From Xanthomonas campestris pv. phormiicola (GTDB taxonomy: Bacteria; Pseudomonadota; Gammaproteobacteria; Xanthomonadales; Xanthomonadaceae): DNA of 64,000 nt. The position numbers and the translations under genes are program-made. Positions within the stretch are counted from its first letter, which is position 1, and the number at the start of each line of letters is the position of its first letter. Below the pieces are notes generated by a model that did not search any database, had not been told where the DNA came from, and saw only the letters and a program-made list of their open reading frames with translations. The stretch lies in assembly GCA_025666215.1 (NCBI GenBank), contig CP102593.1, forward strand, positions 943,001-1,007,000, given 5' to 3'. This document shows, one piece after another, positions 7,915 to 15,768 of the stretch.

Positions 7915-8003
7915 TTGAAAAATGTTACGGTCCTGCCACGATTCCGCGTTTGGAGTCGTTTCCTGCTCCCTGTTCCAGGGGCCCCCACCAGGAAACAACA
8001 GCG

Positions 8004-8954
8004 ATGCATCAGTCGTACGACGGGCGCTTGCGCTCTCGGCCTCGCGCCTGCGCGGCCGCCTCTACCGTGACACGCAACGGATACCGACGCGCACGCGCGC
8101 TGTCGACGCTGGCAGTGGGCCTGGCCGCACTGGCGGCGGGGCCGTGCCTGGCCGGTGCCTGGGTACAGGACGAGGGCGCCGCGCTGGCGATCCTCAAGGC
8201 CAGCCACAGCGATGGCGGCGCGGTCTACAACAGCCACGGTCAGGACCAGAATTTCCCCGATGCCGGGCGCAGCCGCCAGGACCAGCTGAATCTCTATGCC
8301 GAGTATGGGCTGAGCGCCGACCTGACCCTGGTCGGCAACGTCTATTTCAGCAAGGCCGGCTATCGCAACGACAACGGCTACGGCAACCGGCACACCACCG
8401 GCTGGGCCGACCAGGAAGTCGGCCTGCGCTACCGCCTGGACCCGGACGGCGACGGCCCCTGGCAGGGTGCGGCGCAGGTGCTGGCGTTGATCCCCGGCTA
8501 CGGCCGGCAGGGCCGTCCCCCCGAGCGCGACCGTCCGGCGCTGGGCCAGGGCGACTACGGCGTCGAACTGCGCTACAGCGTCGGTCGCGGCTACCGGGCC
8601 GGCAGCCACGACGGCTACGTGGACCTCGGCGCGGCGGTGCGCCTGCGCGGTGGCGACTCCGCCGACGAGGCGCGCCTGGACATCAGCAGCGGCCTGGCGC
8701 TGGCGCCGCGCTGGATGCTGATCGGCGAACTCAACGTGATCCAGGGCCTGGGCAACGGCAACGGCCCCAATCCGGTCTACGCGCCCGACACCCCGATCCG
8801 CGGCAACAACTACGACCTGACCAAGCTGCAGGCCTCGCTGCTGCACACGCTGCCCGGCGGCACCCAGTTGCAGCTCGGCTACCAGCAGCCGGTGGCCGGG
8901 CGCAACACCGGCGGCGCGGGTGGCCCGTTCGTCGCCGCCTGGTGGCGGTTCTGA
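8004..8954 (+). CDS. xagA: Putative outer-membrane protein of the Xag biofilm cluster
   Basis: A 316-residue exported protein. An arginine-rich start is followed by a signal peptide (ALSTLAVGLAALAAGPCLA, cleavage near residue 50) and GAWVQDEGAA. The remainder alternates strands with many aromatic ends (LNLYAEYGL, LVGNVYFSKAGY, VELRYSVGRGY) and finishes FVAAWWRF, the sort of terminal aromatic strand seen in small beta barrels. The chosen ATG follows AGGAAACA; the frame is open upstream but without a better start. It is followed after one base by a c-di-GMP-type glycosyltransferase and then a membrane protein. This is the order of xagABC, described in X. campestris as needed for biofilm formation. 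It may form an export pore for the glycan; this is inference. Confidence 0.7.
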   Translation: MHQSYDGRLRSRPRACAAASTVTRNGYRRARALSTLAVGLAALAAGPCLAGAWVQDEGAALAILKASHSDGGAVYNSHGQDQNFPDAGRSRQDQLNLYAEYGLSADLTLVGNVYFSKAGYRNDNGYGNRHTTGWADQEVGLRYRLDPDGDGPWQGAAQVLALIPGYGRQGRPPERDRPALGQGDYGVELRYSVGRGYRAGSHDGYVDLGAAVRLRGGDSADEARLDISSGLALAPRWMLIGELNVIQGLGNGNGPNPVYAPDTPIRGNNYDLTKLQASLLHTLPGGTQLQLGYQQPVAGRNTGGAGGPFVAAWWRF

Positions 8955-8955
8955 C

Positions 8956-10893
8956 ATGGCCGCGGTGAACCATCCGGCGACGAGTCGCGCCGCCGGCGAC
9001 GCGATCGGTCCGCTCGGCAGCGTGCCCGAGCCGCGCGGCTGGCAGACCCCGATCGGCACCGCGCTGGTCGAAGCCGGGGTCATCGATGCGGCGCAGCTGC
9101 AGGACGCGCTGGCGTTGCAGGCGCGTTGGCGTTCGCGCCTGGGCGACGTGGTGCTGGCCCAGCGCGGGGTCACCGCGCTGCGCTTCTACACGGTGCTGTC
9201 GGCGCATTTCGGGCTGAACTTCGTCAACCTGCTGCAGCAGCCGATCGACTCCGCCCTGTTCGAGCCGGAGCGCCTGGCCGACTATGCGCAACGCCTGGTG
9301 CTGCCGTGGCGGATGGAAGAGGGCCGGCTGGTGCTGGCGGTGGCCGATCCCGGCCCGGAGACCTTCGCCTGGGCGCGCAGCCAGTACGGCGCTGACGTGC
9401 GCTTCGTCGGTACCTCCAAGTTCGATGTGGTCTGGGGCCTGCAGCAGCAGGCCGATGCGCAGCTCACCCACGATGCGCTGAACCTGCTCGCCGAACATGC
9501 GCCGGAGCACTCGGCCAAGCAGGTGGTGACCCGCAAGCAGGTGGTGTCGCTGTGCACGGTGGCGGCGCTGTTGCTGCTGGCGCTGGCGATCTGGCCGGTG
9601 CCCAGCCTGATCGCGATCAACAGCATGGTCGGCGTCGCCTTCGTGGCCACGTTCGCGCTGAAGTTCGCGCTGGCCTGGCTGGGTGCGCGCCGCCGCATCG
9701 AGATCAAGGTCACCGACGCCGAAGTGGCCGCGCTCGGCGACGAGGATCTGCCGGTGTATACGGTGCTGGTGCCGATGTACAAGGAGCCGGACGTGCTGCC
9801 GATCCTGGCCAACGCCCTGCGCCGGCTCGACTACCCGACTTCCAAGCTGGACGTGAAGCTGGTGCTGGAGGCCGACGACACCGAGACCATCGAGGCGGCC
9901 AAGGCGCTGGGCCTGGAAGCGTTCTTCGAGATCATCCGGGTGCCGCCGTCGCAGCCCAAGACCAAGCCGAAGGCGTGCAACTACGCGCTGCAGTTCGCGC
10001 GCGGGCAGATGCTCACCATCTACGACGCCGAGGACAAGCCGGAGCCGGACCAGCTCAAGCGCGCGGTCGCCGCGTTCCGCAAGTCGCCGGCCGACGTGGC
10101 CTGCATCCAGGCGCGGCTGAACTACTACAACGCCGACGAGAACTGGCTCACGCGCATGTTCACGCTGGAATACACGCTGTGGTTCGACTTCTACCTGCCG
10201 GCGCTGGAAACCCTGCGCATCCCGATCCCGCTGGGCGGCACCTCCAACCATTTCCGCCTGGACATCCTGCGCAAGGTGCGCGCCTGGGACCCGTACAACG
10301 TCACCGAGGACGCCGACCTGGGCGTGCGCCTGACCCAGCAGGGCTACCGGGTCAGCGTGGTCAACTCGACCACGTTCGAAGAAGCCAACGTCAGCATTCC
10401 CAACTGGATCCGGCAGCGCTCGCGCTGGCTCAAGGGCTACATGCAGACCTGGCTGGTGCACATGCGCGATCCGGTGCAGCTGTACCGCTCGGTCGGTTTT
10501 CGCGGGTTCTGGGGCTTCCAGTTCTTCGTCGGCGGCACCTTCTTCACCGCGCTGATCGCCCCGCCGATGTGGTTGATCTACGGCATCTGGGCGCTGACCG
10601 ACACGCATGTGTTCAATCCGTTCTTCCCGCCCGCGCTGCTGTACCTGAGCCTGCTCAATTTGATGCTGGGCAACGGCTTTCTGATCTACATGACCTTGTT
10701 GGCCGCGTTCAAGCGCGACTACTTCCGGCTGGCGCCGTATGCGCTGACCGTGCCGCTGTACTGGCTGCTGCAATCGGTCGCCGCCTACAAGGGCCTGTGG
10801 CAGCTCATCCGCAATCCGTTCTACTGGGAAAAGACCACCCATGGCATCAGCAAGCACATGGCCGAAGAGCGCCGCGCCGCACTCGACGACTGA
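8956..10893 (+). CDS. xagB: Membrane glycosyltransferase with N-terminal MshEN-like domain
   Basis: A 645-residue inner-membrane GT2 enzyme. Residues 33-70 read IGTALVEAGVIDAAQLQDAL and on to Q55, then LGDVVLAQ. This matches the repeated LG..LV..G.I....L..AL..Q pattern of the MshEN (GspE N-terminal) c-di-GMP-binding domain. Two membrane helices follow near residues 195-245. The catalytic domain has PVYTVLVPMYKEPDVL, VLEADD, TIYDAEDKPEP, VTEDADLG and the processive-type QRSRWLKG motif. Further hydrophobic helices follow. The ATG is one base after the xagA stop. The product is unknown; the enzyme resembles poly-beta-1,6-GlcNAc or cellulose-type synthases. It is probably switched by c-di-GMP. 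Confidence 0.8.
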   Translation: MAAVNHPATSRAAGDAIGPLGSVPEPRGWQTPIGTALVEAGVIDAAQLQDALALQARWRSRLGDVVLAQRGVTALRFYTVLSAHFGLNFVNLLQQPIDSALFEPERLADYAQRLVLPWRMEEGRLVLAVADPGPETFAWARSQYGADVRFVGTSKFDVVWGLQQQADAQLTHDALNLLAEHAPEHSAKQVVTRKQVVSLCTVAALLLLALAIWPVPSLIAINSMVGVAFVATFALKFALAWLGARRRIEIKVTDAEVAALGDEDLPVYTVLVPMYKEPDVLPILANALRRLDYPTSKLDVKLVLEADDTETIEAAKALGLEAFFEIIRVPPSQPKTKPKACNYALQFARGQMLTIYDAEDKPEPDQLKRAVAAFRKSPADVACIQARLNYYNADENWLTRMFTLEYTLWFDFYLPALETLRIPIPLGGTSNHFRLDILRKVRAWDPYNVTEDADLGVRLTQQGYRVSVVNSTTFEEANVSIPNWIRQRSRWLKGYMQTWLVHMRDPVQLYRSVGFRGFWGFQFFVGGTFFTALIAPPMWLIYGIWALTDTHVFNPFFPPALLYLSLLNLMLGNGFLIYMTLLAAFKRDYFRLAPYALTVPLYWLLQSVAAYKGLWQLIRNPFYWEKTTHGISKHMAEERRAALDD

Positions 10894-12355
10894 CACGCCG
10901 CGGCGCCCGCGCGGCGTGGCGGTATTCGTGGCCACCGCCGCGCTGCTGGCGCTGCTGTGCCACCGGTTGCTCGCGCACGGCTACATGAGCGACGACGCGA
11001 TGGCGCAGTACGCCAAGCTGCTGCTGTTGCGCGACGCGGCCGGTTTCCGCACCGAATACCTGGGTTTCCTCTACGCGCAGGCCTCACTGTACCTGGGCCT
11101 GTTGATCGGCGGCGTGCCGGGGCTGTCCACCCCGTTGCTGCCCTACCTGGTGGACGTGCTCGCCGGCGCGGCGCTGGTGAGCCTGCTGTGGCGCGACCTC
11201 GCCGCGGGCCTGGGCCGTGCCTGGGCCTGGGGCCTGTGCGCGGCGCTGGTGCTGCAGCCGTTCTTCCTGTGGCCGACGCTGTCGGGCAACAACCAGGGCC
11301 TGGGCCTGCTGCTGTTCTACCTGACCTGCCGCGCGCTGCGCCATCTGCGTGGCGATCCGGAAGCCTTCGCCTACCTGCGCCTGGCGCTGGGCCTGTGCCT
11401 GCTGTTCTTCGTCGACGAACGCGCCTGCTTCCTGGCCTTGGCGATGGCGCCGTGGCTGGGCGTGATCGCGCCGCAGGGCATGCTGCGGCGCGCGGCGCTG
11501 TCGTTCTATCTGGTCTGCTATCTGCCGTTCCTGTTCGCGGTCGCGACCTGGATGTATCTGAACTACCTGTTCTTCGGCGATGCGTTGCTGTTCGTGCGCG
11601 ACCAGCATTCGGCGTTCCGCGGCAGCTACGCGCAGGCGGCGCTGCAGCCCTGGCTGCAGCAGGCCATGGCGCGGCCGTGGTGGCCGCCGCTGTACCTGTT
11701 GTTGGCCGGGCTGGTCACCACGCCGTTGCTGTTGCTGGTGCGGCGCACCCGGCTCAGCAGCACCTGGCGCTGCGTGCTGGTGGCGACCGCCACCGTGATC
11801 GGTGCCGGCACGCTGGCGGCATGGGCGCGCTTCAGCGCGCAGCCGCTGGATTTCCTGGCGCTGATGCTGGTGCCGACGGCGCTGGTGCTGGGCGACCTGC
11901 GCCGCGAACTGCGTTGGCTGGCCTTGGCCTTGCTGCTGCTCGGCGCCGTCGCCAGCGGCTGGGTCATCGCGCAGACCGCCGCCTCGACCACCCGCGACTG
12001 GGCGAGCGCCTTGCGCGCGCCGGTGGCGCCGCGGCATCCGGACGAAGCGCGGCTGGGCGCCTGGCTGGCCGAGGCGCGGCTGCCGACCCTGCTCGACGAT
12101 CGCGCCGGCTACGCGGTGATCGTGGCGCGCGGCGATGCGCAGGGCCTGATCCTGCCGTTCGACCCGCGCTTCAAGCGCGCGCTGGACGACCCGCGGCAGA
12201 TGCCGGCGCAGGTGGTGGTGGCCGACCCGGCCAGCCAGGCCGGGGTGCTGGACAGCGTCAACCGGCGCCTGCCGCAGCTGTGGCAGCAGGGCCTGCCGGG
12301 CTACAGTCTGGTCTACCGACAAGGGGCCTACCGGGTATGGCGTCGATTGCCTTGA
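10841..12355 (+). CDS. xagC: Polytopic membrane protein of the Xag cluster
   Basis: A 504-residue inner-membrane protein with roughly ten hydrophobic helices in its first 380 residues. It has a soluble C-terminal part (RLGAWLAEARLPTLLDDRAGYAVIVARG and on). A short luminal motif right after the first helix, HGYMSDDAMAQY, resembles the first-loop acidic motif of GT-C type enzymes, so a lipid-linked sugar transferase is possible. The ATG at 10841 lies inside the end of xagB (53-bp overlap). A later GTG near 10917 is an alternative, and start confidence is modest. Third in the xag order, it is presumably needed to assemble or export the biofilm glycan. Confidence 0.65.
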   Translation: MASASTWPKSAAPHSTTDTPRRPRGVAVFVATAALLALLCHRLLAHGYMSDDAMAQYAKLLLLRDAAGFRTEYLGFLYAQASLYLGLLIGGVPGLSTPLLPYLVDVLAGAALVSLLWRDLAAGLGRAWAWGLCAALVLQPFFLWPTLSGNNQGLGLLLFYLTCRALRHLRGDPEAFAYLRLALGLCLLFFVDERACFLALAMAPWLGVIAPQGMLRRAALSFYLVCYLPFLFAVATWMYLNYLFFGDALLFVRDQHSAFRGSYAQAALQPWLQQAMARPWWPPLYLLLAGLVTTPLLLLVRRTRLSSTWRCVLVATATVIGAGTLAAWARFSAQPLDFLALMLVPTALVLGDLRRELRWLALALLLLGAVASGWVIAQTAASTTRDWASALRAPVAPRHPDEARLGAWLAEARLPTLLDDRAGYAVIVARGDAQGLILPFDPRFKRALDDPRQMPAQVVVADPASQAGVLDSVNRRLPQLWQQGLPGYSLVYRQGAYRVWRRLP

Positions 12356-13317
12356 GGTGGCTGGCCGGCATGCTGTTCGCGATGAGCGCCTGCGGCTGCG
12401 GTGCGGCCACGCCCGCGGCAGCGCCGTGGATGGGCGCCAACGTCAAGGTATCGGCGCAGGCGCCGTGGGGCAGCGACGCGGCGCAGCGCTCGCTGCAGCA
12501 GTTGGCCGACGCCGGCGCCGAACGCGCGCTGCTGGTCGCCTTCGTCTGGCAGGCCACGCCGCAGTCCGACGCTCCGGTGCTGGGCAGCGACAGCAGCGTG
12601 GAGCAGGTGCGTGCCGGGCTGCGGCAGATGCGCGCGGCCGGCCTGCAGCCGGTGCTGAAGGTGCACCTGTGGATCCCGGGACATTGGGCCGGCGATGCCG
12701 CGCCGGCCGATCGCGCCGCCTGGTTCGGTGCCTACCAGCGCGTGCTGCTGCAGCTGGCGCAGGTCGCCGCCGACGAACGGGCCGAGGCCTTGATCGTCGG
12801 CACCGAATTGCGCGGCCTGCAGGACGCGCCGCAGTGGCCGGCGCTGGTGGCGGCGGTGCGCCAGGTCTATCGCGGTCCGCTGGGCTATGTGGCCGATGGC
12901 CTGGAGCAGGCCGAGCGTTTCGGCTACTGGGACCGCTTCGATTTCGTCGGCACCAGCCTGTACCCGGCGTTGTCGGCGGTGCCGGCGCAGCGGCTGACGC
13001 AGATGCGCGCGGCGGCGGCGCGGGTGCAGGCGCTGGGCACGCGCAGCGGGCGTCCGGTGTGGGTGGCGGAACTGGGCCTGCGCTCGGCGCGCGGCAGCCT
13101 GGCCGCGCCCTGGGAAAGTCCCGAGCAGCGTACCGCCGCGGTGGATACGGCCCTGCAGGCGCAGGTGCTGCGGGACTGGCGCCGCGTACTCGGTGAACAG
13201 CGCATCGCCGGCATCGCGCTGTGGTGCTGGTACACCGATCCGGACGCCGGCGGCGCGCACGACAGCGATTTCACCGTGCAGCACAAGCCGGCGCAGGCGG
13301 TGCTGGCGCGGCACTGA
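12337..13317 (+). CDS. Exported glycoside-hydrolase-like protein at the end of the Xag cluster
   Basis: A 326-residue protein starting 19 bp before the xagC stop. The N terminus has a hydrophobic segment ending FAMSACGC, a probable lipobox, so it may be a lipoprotein. The body looks like a (beta/alpha)8 glycosidase of the GH113/GH5 type: [30 protein letters not shown] (acidic residue at the end of strand 4), [21 protein letters not shown] (second Glu, strand 7) and [12 protein letters not shown]. The two Glu residues are well placed for retaining hydrolysis. It may trim or release the Xag polysaccharide, as BcsZ does for cellulose. The family assignment is by motif pattern only. Confidence 0.6.
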   Translation: MASIALRWLAGMLFAMSACGCGAATPAAAPWMGANVKVSAQAPWGSDAAQRSLQQLADAGAERALLVAFVWQATPQSDAPVLGSDSSVEQVRAGLRQMRAAGLQPVLKVHLWIPGHWAGDAAPADRAAWFGAYQRVLLQLAQVAADERAEALIVGTELRGLQDAPQWPALVAAVRQVYRGPLGYVADGLEQAERFGYWDRFDFVGTSLYPALSAVPAQRLTQMRAAAARVQALGTRSGRPVWVAELGLRSARGSLAAPWESPEQRTAAVDTALQAQVLRDWRRVLGEQRIAGIALWCWYTDPDAGGAHDSDFTVQHKPAQAVLARH

Positions 13318-13340
13318 TTCCTGCAGGCGCGATGCGGGCG

Positions 13341-13355
13341 CATAATCGCGCAATG
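13341..13355 (+). promoter_or_regulatory. Predicted leaderless promoter -10 element at pncB
   Basis: CATAAT at 13341-13346, six bases, then ATG at 13353, with no ribosome binding site. The spacing equals that at 6975 and 63003, so the mRNA would begin with AUG. It lies in the 35-bp gap after the Xag cluster. Confidence 0.5.
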
Positions 13356-14534
13356 ATCATCGATTCGCTGCTCGACACCGACCTCTACAAGTTCACGATG
13401 ATGCAGGCGGTGCTGCACCAGCATCCCGGCGCACAGGTGGAATACCGCTTCAAGTGCCGCACCCCGGGCATCGACCTGGCGCAGTTCCTGCCGCAGATCT
13501 CCGAGGAGATCGATGCGCTGTGCGCGCTGCGCTTCCGCGCCGAGGAACTGGACTACCTGCGCGGCCTGCGCTTCATCAAGCCGGACTTCGCCGATTTCCT
13601 GGGGCTGTTCCATCTGGACCGCAAGTATCTGCAGCTGCAGGCCTCGACCACGGTGCCGGGCGAGATCGAGCTCAGCCTGCGTGGGCCGTGGCTGCACACC
13701 ATCCTGTTCGAAGTGCCGCTGCTGGCGATCGTCAACGAGGTCTGGTTCCGCAACACCGGCGGCGACGATCATGCCGAGGGCCTGCGCCGCTTGCAGGCCA
13801 AGATCGCGCTGCTGCGCGACAGCAGCGGCTACGGCGGCTGCGCGATCGCCGATTACGGCACCCGCCGGCGCTATTCGCGGGCCTGGCACGGCGAGCTGCT
13901 GCCGGTGCTGCAGCAGACCCTGGGCACGCAGTTCGTCGGCACCAGCAACGTGTATTTCGCCCGCCGCTACGGGCTGACCCCGCTGGGCACGATGGCCCAC
14001 GAATACCTGCAGGCGTTCCAGGCGCTGGGCCCGCGGCTGCGCGATTCGCAGGCCGCGGCGCTGGAATCGTGGGCGCGCGAGTACCGCGGCGACCTCGGCA
14101 TCGCCCTGTCCGACGTGGTCGGGCTGGACGCCTTCCTGCGCGACTTCGACCTGTACTTCTGCAAGCTGTTCGACGGCATGCGCCACGATTCCGGCGACCC
14201 GTTCGAATGGGGCGAGCGCGTGCTGGCGCACCTGCAGCGGCACCGGGTGGACCCGCGCGGCAAGGTGCTGGTGTTCAGCGACGGCCTGGACATCGACAAG
14301 GTGATGCGGCTGTACGCGCATTTCCACGGCCGCTGCATGCTCGCCTTCGGCGTGGGCACCAACCTCACCAACGACCTGGGGCCGGCGCCGCTGCAGATCG
14401 TGATCAAGATGGTCCGCTGCAACGGCCAGCCGGTGGCCAAGCTCAGCGACTCGCCGGGCAAGAACCTGTGCGACGACCCGGCCTACCTGGCCTATCTGCG
14501 CCAGGTGTTCGACGTGGCCGCCGATCACCCATAG
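13353..14534 (+). CDS. pncB: Nicotinate phosphoribosyltransferase
   Basis: A 393-residue enzyme that joins nicotinate and PRPP to form nicotinate mononucleotide, the entry step of the Preiss-Handler NAD salvage route; cytoplasmic. The family N terminus [20 protein letters not shown] is clear, as are [46 protein letters not shown] (with the autophosphorylated-type His), [15 protein letters not shown] and [10 protein letters not shown], which binds the phosphoribosyl moiety. Length agrees with the E. coli protein. It is likely transcribed on its own from the -10 element overlapping its start. Confidence 0.95.
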   Translation: MIIDSLLDTDLYKFTMMQAVLHQHPGAQVEYRFKCRTPGIDLAQFLPQISEEIDALCALRFRAEELDYLRGLRFIKPDFADFLGLFHLDRKYLQLQASTTVPGEIELSLRGPWLHTILFEVPLLAIVNEVWFRNTGGDDHAEGLRRLQAKIALLRDSSGYGGCAIADYGTRRRYSRAWHGELLPVLQQTLGTQFVGTSNVYFARRYGLTPLGTMAHEYLQAFQALGPRLRDSQAAALESWAREYRGDLGIALSDVVGLDAFLRDFDLYFCKLFDGMRHDSGDPFEWGERVLAHLQRHRVDPRGKVLVFSDGLDIDKVMRLYAHFHGRCMLAFGVGTNLTNDLGPAPLQIVIKMVRCNGQPVAKLSDSPGKNLCDDPAYLAYLRQVFDVAADHP

Positions 14535-14594
14535 TGGGACGTGTGCCTGCCTCGCCCCGGCCGGTTGCGACGAGAATGGCAGCGATCGTTCGGC

Positions 14595-14610
14595 TGGGAG
14601 GGACTTTGCT
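14595..14610 (+). promoter_or_regulatory. Candidate sigma-54 promoter before the cellulose operon
   Basis: TGGGAGGGACTTTGCT carries GG and GC at the -24/-12 spacing (ten bases between them) and a TTGCT end. It mismatches the consensus at two bases. It lies 144 bp upstream of bcsD in a 219-bp gap. A TTGACA at 14683-14688 in the same gap is a sigma-70 alternative, though without a good -10. Confidence 0.25.
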
Positions 14611-14753
14611 GTGGCGCAGCAGTGGGCTACCATTGGCTCGCAAAGTGAGAGCTGTGTCGCATTAGAGGCAGTGGCCGCCATATTGACATCGGGCTTGCTG
14701 GGTACCCTTGGCGGTTACCAGCCGTGCCATTTTTCCATCAGAGGCAGCACCCG

Positions 14754-15212
14754 ATGAGCTCTCCCGAGCTACAGACGCAGTTTCGCACCCAGGCCTGTTC
14801 GCGGCAGTGGCGCGGTTTTCTGCGCGCGTTGGCCCAGGAGTTCGCCGCGGAACTGTCGCCGGAGGACATGGCGCTGCTGATGGCGCGGATCGGCCGCCGT
14901 TTCGCCGGCGAGCACCGGATCGGCGCCTGCGCGACGCTGGACGAGCTGCAGGCCGAGGTCAACCGGTTGTGGGACTGGATGGAGTGGGGGTATGCGCGCT
15001 TCGAGGAGCAGGCCGACCGGGTCGACCTGTACCACGTCGGCTCGCCGTTGCAGATCGCCCTGGCCGGGGAGGCGGCTGGCGCGGATGGATTCCTGGAAGG
15101 GGTGTACCACGCCTGGTTCGAGCAGGCCGGCATGTTGGCGGGTCTGGGGATCCGCGCGGTGCCGGTCGTCGAGGAGGATGTCCGTCGTTTCGTGCTGTGC
15201 CGGGTCGCCTGA
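14754..15212 (+). CDS. bcsD: Cellulose synthase subunit D
   Basis: A 152-residue protein matching the BcsD/AxCeSD family, which forms a periplasmic or cytoplasmic octameric ring that organises nascent glucan chains. Family features are the FLRALAQEFAAELSPEDMALLMARIG opening and RFAGEH, a DELQAEVNRLWDWMEWGYARF helix and the C-terminal FLEGVYHAWFEQAGM. No signal peptide is visible. The ATG is preceded by GAGGCAG. It is first gene of the bcs operon, 50 bp before the bcsP-like gene. A bcsD gene marks type I bcs operons. Confidence 0.85.
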   Translation: MSSPELQTQFRTQACSRQWRGFLRALAQEFAAELSPEDMALLMARIGRRFAGEHRIGACATLDELQAEVNRLWDWMEWGYARFEEQADRVDLYHVGSPLQIALAGEAAGADGFLEGVYHAWFEQAGMLAGLGIRAVPVVEEDVRRFVLCRVA

Positions 15213-15262
15213 GCGGGCCACCCGATTCCACCGGCTACAAAAATCATCTCAGGGGGTGATCG

Positions 15263-15673
15263 ATGTCCAAGAAAACCGACCATGCGGGCGCCGATGCGGC
15301 CGATGACATTTCCAGCCTGTTCGCCAAGCTCGGCAGCCAGGGCGCCAGTGCGTACCAGGACTTTTCCGGCGTGCGGCTGAGCGCGCCGGAACCTGCCGCC
15401 GCCGAACCGGCGCTGGCAGCGGCACCCGCGCCGACGCTGTCGGTGGTGCGTGCGCCAGCCGAGCCGAAGCTGGTCGTGGCGTTGCCTGCGGCCAGGCCGG
15501 TTGCGGCCGAACCGGCGGCCGCCGCCGCCAAGCCCGCGTCGCCGGAGCTGGCACTGCCCGCGTCGGCAGGCACGGCCACGCCGCTGATCCAGTTGTTCCA
15601 GCGCCTGCTCGACAGCGGCCGCGATCGCGCGCCGACGCCCGACAGCCCGCTCAAGCGGTTCCAGATCCGCTGA
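15263..15673 (+). CDS. bcsP: Small Ala/Pro-rich cellulose accessory protein (BcsP/BcsR type)
   Basis: A 136-residue acidic, Ala/Pro-rich protein. The N terminus has the short conserved block DDISSLFAKLG, then AYQDF (residues 14-33). The middle is a low-complexity Ala-Pro linker. The C terminus has PLIQLFQRLL and SPLKRFQIR. These end blocks are what small BcsP/BcsO/BcsR-type proteins of beta- and gammaproteobacterial cellulose operons share. A strong AGGGGG site precedes the ATG. The protein probably helps assemble the BcsA complex in the cytoplasm. The ParA-like BcsQ that often accompanies it is absent here. Assignment among BcsP, BcsO and BcsR is uncertain. Confidence 0.6.
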   Translation: MSKKTDHAGADAADDISSLFAKLGSQGASAYQDFSGVRLSAPEPAAAEPALAAAPAPTLSVVRAPAEPKLVVALPAARPVAAEPAAAAAKPASPELALPASAGTATPLIQLFQRLLDSGRDRAPTPDSPLKRFQIR

Positions 15674-15768
15674 CCCGCGCGCGGCCGCTGGCGCCGCGCA
15701 TCGCCGTCCTGTCGCCGCGCGGAGGGGAAACCGCGCGCCGGCCTCGCCCCTCCCGCTAGGAATCGCTG

